Positions 57,521-64,000 of a DNA stretch of 64,000 nt are shown here, piece by piece. Source of the stretch: Dermatemys mawii. Its lineage: Eukaryota; Chordata; Testudines; Dermatemydidae. The notes beneath the pieces are model-generated. The model was not told the DNA's origin and ran no database searches. It worked only from the letters and a program-made list of their open reading frames with translations. The stretch is taken from contig ML677364.1 of assembly GCA_007922305.1 (NCBI GenBank), forward strand, positions 13,735,840 through 13,799,839, in the 5' to 3' direction. Made by a program: the position numbers and the translations under genes. Numbering within the stretch: position 1 is the first letter of the stretch; each line of letters starts with the position of its first letter.

Positions 57521-58579
57521 AGCAGACAAATTTCTGGGGTGAAAGGTGATGAGATCACCTTCCTCTCCAGAGAAAGACAAGACCAAGTGACCTGAAGGAA
57601 AATTATCTGGGTCTTAAAGCCCAGGTCAGGGAAGCCATCCCTTAAAAGGGAAACTGTGTCAGAACAGAATGATGTTGGCACTGTCTTCAGCCAAAAGTAG
57701 AGACACTGAGGGAGCTACTGTGCACTGCCAAATCTATGACACTTATCCCAGGTGGGAAGTGCCCAAGTAGAAGCTAAAACAGCTGCTTGGGAGATGACGA
57801 AGGTAGCTAGAGGAAGGAAAAAAGGGGAACTTCTTCCTGCATTCTCTGACTGCCTGATAATCTGTGAAAACATAACAGACCCTGAGCCAGTTTAACTCAG
57901 TGGATGGGGAACAAAAGGACACCCCACTAGGATGGGGGATCAATACTCCTCCCCTCCTCCAAAAGAAGCAGAGATGAGACTGCCAAAGTCCATGAATCCC
58001 AACTCATGACTCAGGGAAAGAGAAAGGATTTGACTATGGGGGAGATCGGGGTATCTCCCATGTCTGACTCCTCTGATGTTAAAAGCAATGTGTGATTGAG
58101 AACCACTGCACAGGGAGGCAGCCCTGACATATTTCTCCCTTTGGTTCAAAGAATGATGGCTTGTAATGGTCCTGGTGGGGTGGAGAACCTCAGTCCATAG
58201 CTGAGGCAGCTCACTTCTTGGGGAACTAAGGGACATCACCACAAATGCTTCCTAGAAACTGCATGGAGGTGGGAGTGGGAGAATCAAGTCTCAAGTTTAC
58301 ACCCAAAGATTTTGGGATAAAAAAGGGTAGGAAGGGATGTGTGAAAGCTCATCCTCAAAGAGAAAATGTATACAGGATGGTTGCTAGCCAATTTCACAGA
58401 GACTTTTAAATGAGGTGTGCTGGCTTACTAGCAGAATGTTTGTTACCTGAACAGCTGAAATGTAAAATAATAAAAAGTAATATCAAAACTGTCATCCAGG
58501 GACGAAAAGCACTCCAGGCAATAAGCCAATGGGTTTCCTTAGGATGCTGGTCAGCACCTTATTTACACCCACTTCTGTA
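57521..58579 (+). repeat. Sequence between the two LTR-like repeats
   Basis: About 1.06 kb, purine-rich, without a gag, protease, RT or envelope signature that I can see. If the flanking repeats are LTRs, this is a non-autonomous internal region or one that has lost its genes. Confidence 0.35.
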
Positions 58580-59060
58580 AGTGAGAGATATAACAGATTG
58601 ACAATATTCTGCAACATCCTGGACAAACCTTAGAGGTAAATCTTAAGATAAACTTTGGAATTAAGTTAAACCTTATTCCATTAGTTTCAATACCTTTGAG
58701 ACACATTATATTTAAAATTCAATTGTGTACGTGTTATTGTGACATGTCCTGTACTTTATCTAGTAGGAAGGGTATGCTGATGTAATTCCTCCATTATCAG
58801 CCCCTCGAAGTCAGTCCCCCGGATAGGTACTGCATATATTAGTTCAGAATGGATTCTCCAGAGACCAATAGACAAAGAAAGGATTTTTGAATAAATAGGG
58901 AAGGATTGGAAGAACTTGGCCTTCTGAAGCTCCATATGACTGGGTGCTTGTTCTGAAGAACAAAACTCCCCTGTTTGCTGCTTCCGCTTGCTAACTCCTT
59001 TGGCTCCATAGGAGTGGGCTTTTTAAACCCTGGTTCTCCCTCAGCTAGCTCCTTCCCTTG
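58580..59060 (+). repeat. LTR-like direct repeat, right copy with AATAAA
   Basis: The second, longer copy of the 57350 repeat. It continues through CCCCTCGAAGTCAGTCCCCC, GGATTCTCCAGAGACCAATA and GAATAAATAGGGAAGG (AATAAA at about 58890-58895), an R-region-like polyadenylation signal, into ACTCCCCTGTTTGCTGCTTC. It resembles a turtle endogenous LTR family. No intact viral gene accompanies it. Confidence 0.5.
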
Positions 59061-60219
59061 TCAAGGGATCCTAAAAGGGTTAGAAATTAAAGGATAGCAG
59101 GCTAGAGCCTCATTAGTAAGCTCTCAGACTAGCCTATAAGGCCACTAGGCTCAGCGCACAGTCACACAAAAAGACAACACTATAAACTTCAATCAAGCAG
59201 GCACAAGGCAAGCAAACAAACACACAACAAACAAACTAACACAACAAATTCACTCCAAAAGTCACGTAATCACCCCTCATTCATCTGGAGAACTTCAGGT
59301 ACTGAATGTGGATCCCCAATATCCATAAGGTTGCTAGTCCTTGAGGAATCAATGTGAAGGAAAGTCAATCGAGGAGAACTTGCTGTAAATCTGGCTTCCC
59401 TTCTGCAGCTTTATCTCCGAGAAAGGAGAGTTTAAGCCTTGGTTTTACTGGAGCCTTTTAAATATTTTAGCACATTGCCTCTATCCTGGATTCCAGTTAT
59501 ATCCATAGTGGGAACCAAACAGAAATGGAATATCCATGAAAATAAGAAAAATTCAGCTCTGATTATACTTGGACCAAATTAAAGGATAGATTTTAACTCT
59601 TGGCACCACCTTAAAGTGTTGCATAATCTTCACCACACCAGGCATAGCCTCATATGACTCAAATTCCAACTCAAGTCACCATTCTTCTCCTGTTCCCTAC
59701 TTGCTCCTGGAGTTAGTAATTTACTGTTGGTCTACAACAGCTTTTATAGCAAATAGCTACCCTCCCACTCAAAACTAGCTCAGCTTCTCTGGCCAGCAAG
59801 TCAAGATTTTGACACTTCCCTCTCCCTACCCATCGATTCTGTGCCCATTTGTTCCATGTAAACAGTAAAAATGTCCCACTTCTCCTAAGTATTTAGACCC
59901 ATGGTCTGTGTAGTTCATGTAAAGCGGCGGTGGGGGGGTCCCTAGTCCATTGCCTGGACTTAAAGTGTGAGTTACATTATAATCCCTCAGTAAGTGTAAT
60001 GTCTGGTCTCCATCTTACCACCAAAATAATGAAATGAGCAATAGATATAATGCTTACATCATGGTGTCTGGTTAAGAAACTTATGAAAACTGCTGGCAGA
60101 TATAGATCTAAATGGATTGATCCATTAAAGGCTGTGCATATTTGGACTTAGCTAAATGTAATCATCTGACTCTTAATGTTAATAAAGTGTACAGTGTAAA
60201 TCTTATTTTTTTTCCTTAG
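59061..60219. other. Non-coding, probable intron end
   Basis: An A/C-rich simple patch at about 59195-59245. The last 30 bases form the pyrimidine-rich approach to the 3' splice site at 60218-60219. Nothing else recognised. Confidence 0.45.
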
Positions 60220-60309
60220 GATGTTCTGACATATGAAATAGAAGATGAAAATTATGTAGGGCTGTATTTCCTCCCCTACACTACTCAGATTCATCCACAT
60301 GAAAATCTA
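60220..60309 (+). CDS. Candidate coding exon of an unidentified host gene
   Basis: Ninety bases are open in only one frame: 30 codons starting DVLTYEIEDE and ending QIHPHENL. The other two frames stop within the first five codons. The 5' boundary is a textbook acceptor (TCTTATTTTTTTTCCTTAG just before 60220). The 3' boundary is a donor, GTATGT, at 60310-60315. Both boundaries are phase 0, and length 90 is a multiple of three. There is no decay inside and no resemblance to any repeat in the window. The peptide is acidic at its start, then hydrophobic (YVGLYFLPY), ending in a polar stretch; no named domain can be seen. The next exons on either side are outside or unrecognised, which fits a gene with very long introns. 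A chance match to splice consensus is the main alternative. Confidence 0.55.
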
Positions 60310-61435
60310 GTATGTATGGTTTAAACAATTTACTCTTCCCAAGTTATCCTAATTATTTATTTAATTCTTATAGGATACTTTCTTAATTATATTATTTTAC
60401 ATATTTCCCTTTATATTTAATGAAGAAACAAAAGATATTTTTTCTGCAATAGTTCCTTTACTTTTGAACCTTTAAAGCTTCCAATAGCTAATGACTCAGT
60501 AATGAATTCTTGTAATTATTTTCCTCTGTAACCTGTATCATCAGTGCTCTCATACTCCTCTTCAAAAAAAAAAACCAAAAAAAAAACAAATCAAAGCTTG
60601 TGCCACCGTGCATCTGTTCTGAATCAGGGTGCAATCTCTCTGTGCCTTCAAGTCAGAGCTGTAATTCAGATCTGGTTTGATAAATGTGTCATAAAACGTG
60701 TTTTATTGGTACATAGAGCAATACCATTAAAAACTAATGGAAACAATTATTTGGCACGTCAGAAGCCTCCTTGATAGGAAGATTTTGTTTAAAGAGGGTG
60801 CAGATATTTATATAGAATTTAATATTATATAATGAATGTTGAATAATTAATTAGACTGAAGAATTGACTCATTGAAATGATAATGAAAGGCATAAGTTAA
60901 TATAAATGTAATTTAATTTGGAAAAATAAATACTTTAAAACAAAGCACATCTGTTTTAATCTGTGATTATGTATGGCATGGATTGTGGAAATCGAAGCCT
61001 TTAAGGTAAGGGTAATGAAAGAAAAAGTAAGACAGAAAGATGAAAATTCAGAAACAGATCAAAACTTTCCTCAGATGGCTTTATTTTCCCATTACCTGAT
61101 ATAACTCTGTTTAAATATCCATCAGGATGTTTAGGAGAGTCAACTCTGAAACAGCAAGCGGAATAATGGCAGTTGAGAACATAGCGTATAAAAATAATAC
61201 TCCACCCCCGTGAAACAATTCAAATCTGATGACACAATAGTGGGAAGCAGGTGAATTTTCAAAAACCCTCCTTTGGAAGCTTATGGAGGTTTTGACAACA
61301 CAACTGTGGATGCTCAGAAAACTGAATATCTTAAAGCAGATTTAGGCCATCCATGTTTTCCAGCAGATCACATTTTAGGTTAGAAATAACTGGTTACATT
61401 GTACTTAAAATTCAAACACTCAGCCTTTCTAGATC
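60310..61435. other. Non-coding, probable intron
   Basis: Begins with the GTATGT donor. AT-rich, with an A-rich run at about 60568-60590. No other exon-like segment noticed. Confidence 0.45.
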
Positions 61436-63600
61436 CATACATTCCAAGGCCAGAAGGAATCACTGTGATCATCAAATATGGTAATCTGTAAACCGTAGGT
61501 CATAGAACTTCCTCAAAATAATTCATAAAACATATATTTTAGAAAAACATCAAATCTTGGTTTAAATATTGTCAGTGATGGAAAATCCACCACAGCCTTG
61601 GTAAATTACAATGGTTAATTACTCTCACAGTTTAAAAAAGATATGCCTTATTTCCAGTCTAAATTTGTCAATCTTCAACTTCCAGCCATTACCAGGCTAA
61701 AGATTCTTTTATTAAATATTTGTTCCCCATACAGATGCTTACAGGCTATAATCAAGTTGCCCCTTAACATTCTCTTTGTTAAGCTAAATAGATTGAGTTC
61801 CTTGAGTCTATCGCTATAAGGCATGTTTTCTAATCCTTTAATAATTCCTGAGGTCCTTCTCCAGCCCCTCTCCAATTTATCAACCTTCTTCTTGAATTAT
61901 GGGCACCAGGACTGGACCAGTATATTCCAGAAGTAGTCTCACCAATGTCACATATACAGGTAAAATAACCTCTTTACTTCTGCTCAAAAGTCTCCTCTTA
62001 TACATCTCAGGATTGTTTTAGGTCTTTTGGCTAGAATCACACTGGGAGCTGATTCCATCATGACCCCCAAATCTTTTTCAGAGTCACTGATTTCCAGGAC
62101 AGAATCCCACAATCTCTAAATATGGACTACATTCTTTGTTCCCCAGATGTCTCCATTTACATTTAGCATTTACATTTATGAAAACACATTGTGTTTGCTT
62201 GTGATCAGTTTACCAAACAATATAAATGGCTCTGACTGTCCTCTTCATTATTTACCACTCTTGCAATGTTTGTGTACTCTTCACACTTTATCAGTCATTT
62301 TGTTTTCTTTCAAGTCAATGATAAAAATGCTAAATAGCGTAGGGCCAACAAGAGATACTTGTGTGATCCCACTGGAAACACACCCACTTGATAACAATTT
62401 TCAATTTACAATTACATTTTGAGATCTGTCAGTTAGCTAGATTTCAATCCATTTAATGTGTGCCATGTTACTTTTATATTGTTCTACTTTTTAAAAACAA
62501 AAATAGTATGTGGTACAAAGGCAAAGCCTTACAAAAGATTAAATATATTACAACAATACTATTACCTTTATCAGCCAAAAGGTGGGATCTCATCAAACAA
62601 TGATATCAGATTAGTTTGTCAGGATCTATTTTTCATAAAGGCATGTTAATTTGCATTAATTACATTTGTCTCCATTAATTTATTATTAATCAAGTCTCAT
62701 ATCAGCAGTTCCATTATCTTGCGCAAGATTGATGTCAGGCTAACAGGACTATAATTATCCAGGTCATCACGTGTACCTTTTAAAAAAAAATAATACACTA
62801 GCTCTCTTCCAGTTTTCTGGAATTTCCCTGTGTTCCATGACTGATTACAATTCAACTTTTGTGATCTAGTGAGCTCTTCAGATAGCTCTTTTAAAACTTG
62901 GATGCAAGTTATCTGGACCTACTGATTTTCAAATGTCTGACTTTAGTAGCTTCTCTTTTATATCCATTAGAGATATCAGTGCAATGAAAATAATATTATT
63001 CTCACCATTTGATGAGACTATATCATCTGTTCCCTCCCTCCCGATACTGAAAAGAAATATGTATTGAAATATCAAAATATTTGGCTGCAACAATTTTTGA
63101 GTTAGGAAATTGTCATCTGTAAATTTTAAGAAATTCCAAGGATGTTTCAAAACATGGAAATATGAGATCACTAGCATATGTCACTGTAACTGAAATCCCC
63201 CGTATGACACAGCTTTTTTTTTTTCTACATATCATACATAGATAGGTACGTAAAGAGACCTATCATATTCCCTAGAGTGATTTGGTGGTGTGTAGCAGAT
63301 ACCAACTAATACCCCATCTTTTGTTGTATTTTTTAGGACACTGATTCATAATCATTTAAGATCATTTTCTTCTGAGTGATCAGTGACTTTGAAACAGATA
63401 ATGCCATTTTTGACATAGAGTGTCACTCCTCATCCCATCTTGTCCACTTGATCCTTTCTAAATAAGTTATAGCCGTTGATTTTAACATTCCAGTTGTGCA
63501 AATCATCCCACCAGGTTTCGGTAAAAGACCAAACTTATGCTCATAAATGAGCAATTCCATTTCTTCTTGTTTGTTATCTGATCCATAGCACTAGTATACT
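61436..63600 (-). mobile_element. Old CR1 LINE, minus strand, heavily diverged
   Basis: The plus-strand form of the 3' end starts near TCCATACATTCCAAGGCCAG. The frame at 61675-61875 shows DIIKGLENMPYS-like sequence (IKGLENMPYSDRLKELNLFS) and KRMLRGNLIIACKHL, the CR1 post-RT region. The complement around 62315-62372 reads GITQVSLVGPTLFSIFI, a worn form of [17 protein letters not shown]. Near 62740-62780 a YRPVSLT-like block is recognisable. The upstream limit toward 63600 is uncertain. Divergence suggests an older insertion than the CR1 at 51880-54745. Confidence 0.75.
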
Positions 63601-64000
63601 GGCAATTCAGTAATTTCTTTTCTTCGTGTCCTTTGGTTCCTTGATTAATTTTGTTCTCAACACCATAATTTTGTGCTGAGTGCTCATATGCTACCTCTTT
63701 TTATCCCCTTTCTTTGTTTCTAATTTAACACCCTTTTGACTACTTAGGCAGGCTTTAACTGATAATAAAAGGCCATCAAAGTATTGAAATTCAAATATTG
63801 TGGTGATAAGCATTACATGTATGATTTCTTAGATAAATAGATCATCATGAACTGTACTGTAAGTAAAAGTGTTAATTTTATCATGTTCAGGATTTGCAGA
63901 AAGCTTTCTTTGCACTGATCTTTTTAAAATAATTAAAAGTAAAATAAAATTGCCTTTATCTCACTTGTATTCCACATTTAAAGCTGATAATTTAATACTT
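63601..64000. other. Non-coding, nothing recognised
   Basis: AT-rich to the window end. The first part may be more of the old CR1. Confidence 0.4.

Noticed and set aside
1..64000. CRISPR array, operons, ribosome binding sites or replication origin
   Set aside because: No regularly spaced direct repeats and no prokaryotic gene organisation; repeat content is vertebrate.

Overview
The window is vertebrate nuclear DNA, AT-rich and almost entirely non-coding. Its repeat set points to a hidden-necked (cryptodiran) turtle. The evidence is a tRNA-derived SINE of the turtle Cry I type (about 23418-23634), many CR1 LINE pieces, a Penelope-like retroelement, MIR-type SINEs, and several small hAT, PIF/Harbinger and pogo/Tigger-like elements with visible terminal inverted repeats and target duplications. 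I see no bacterial-style genes, rRNA or tRNA genes, CRISPR array or origin. The species assignment is inference.

Layout. 1-4.5 kb: a Tigger-like end, a TA-flanked MITE, a Penelope-type tail, then a 2.9 kb decayed PIF/Harbinger element that still shows the end of its transposase. 9.3-13.2 kb: a hAT MITE with a near-perfect 8 bp duplication, a 1.6 kb Penelope-like element on the minus strand (reverse transcriptase plus GIY-YIG endonuclease, frameshifted) ending in a hammerhead-ribozyme-like motif, and a Tigger-like MITE. 15-19 kb: two perfect hairpins and a LINE C-terminus. 22-23.6 kb: a turtle repeat followed by the Cry I SINE. 25.8-28.4 kb: a CR1 cluster with an inverted middle segment and a Tx1/L1-like endonuclease fragment. 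30-36.6 kb: CR1 tails, two MIRs, microsatellites and a GC-rich Tigger-like element. 39-42 kb: two hAT elements and a CR1. 45.8-50.9 kb: GC-rich repeat, hAT, CR1 tails and a MIR. 51.9-54.7 kb: a long CR1 with an internal deletion. 55.3-55.9 kb: a TTA-flanked Harbinger-like MITE. 57.3-59 kb: a pair of LTR-like direct repeats. 61.4-63.6 kb: an old CR1.

Only one segment looks like host coding sequence. A 90 bp piece at 60220-60309 (+) is open in one phase and is bounded by a strong 3' splice site and a GTATGT donor. If real, the window is mostly intron of a large plus-strand gene that I do not recognise. Everything else coding-like is transposon-derived and broken, so the genes do not form a working pathway.
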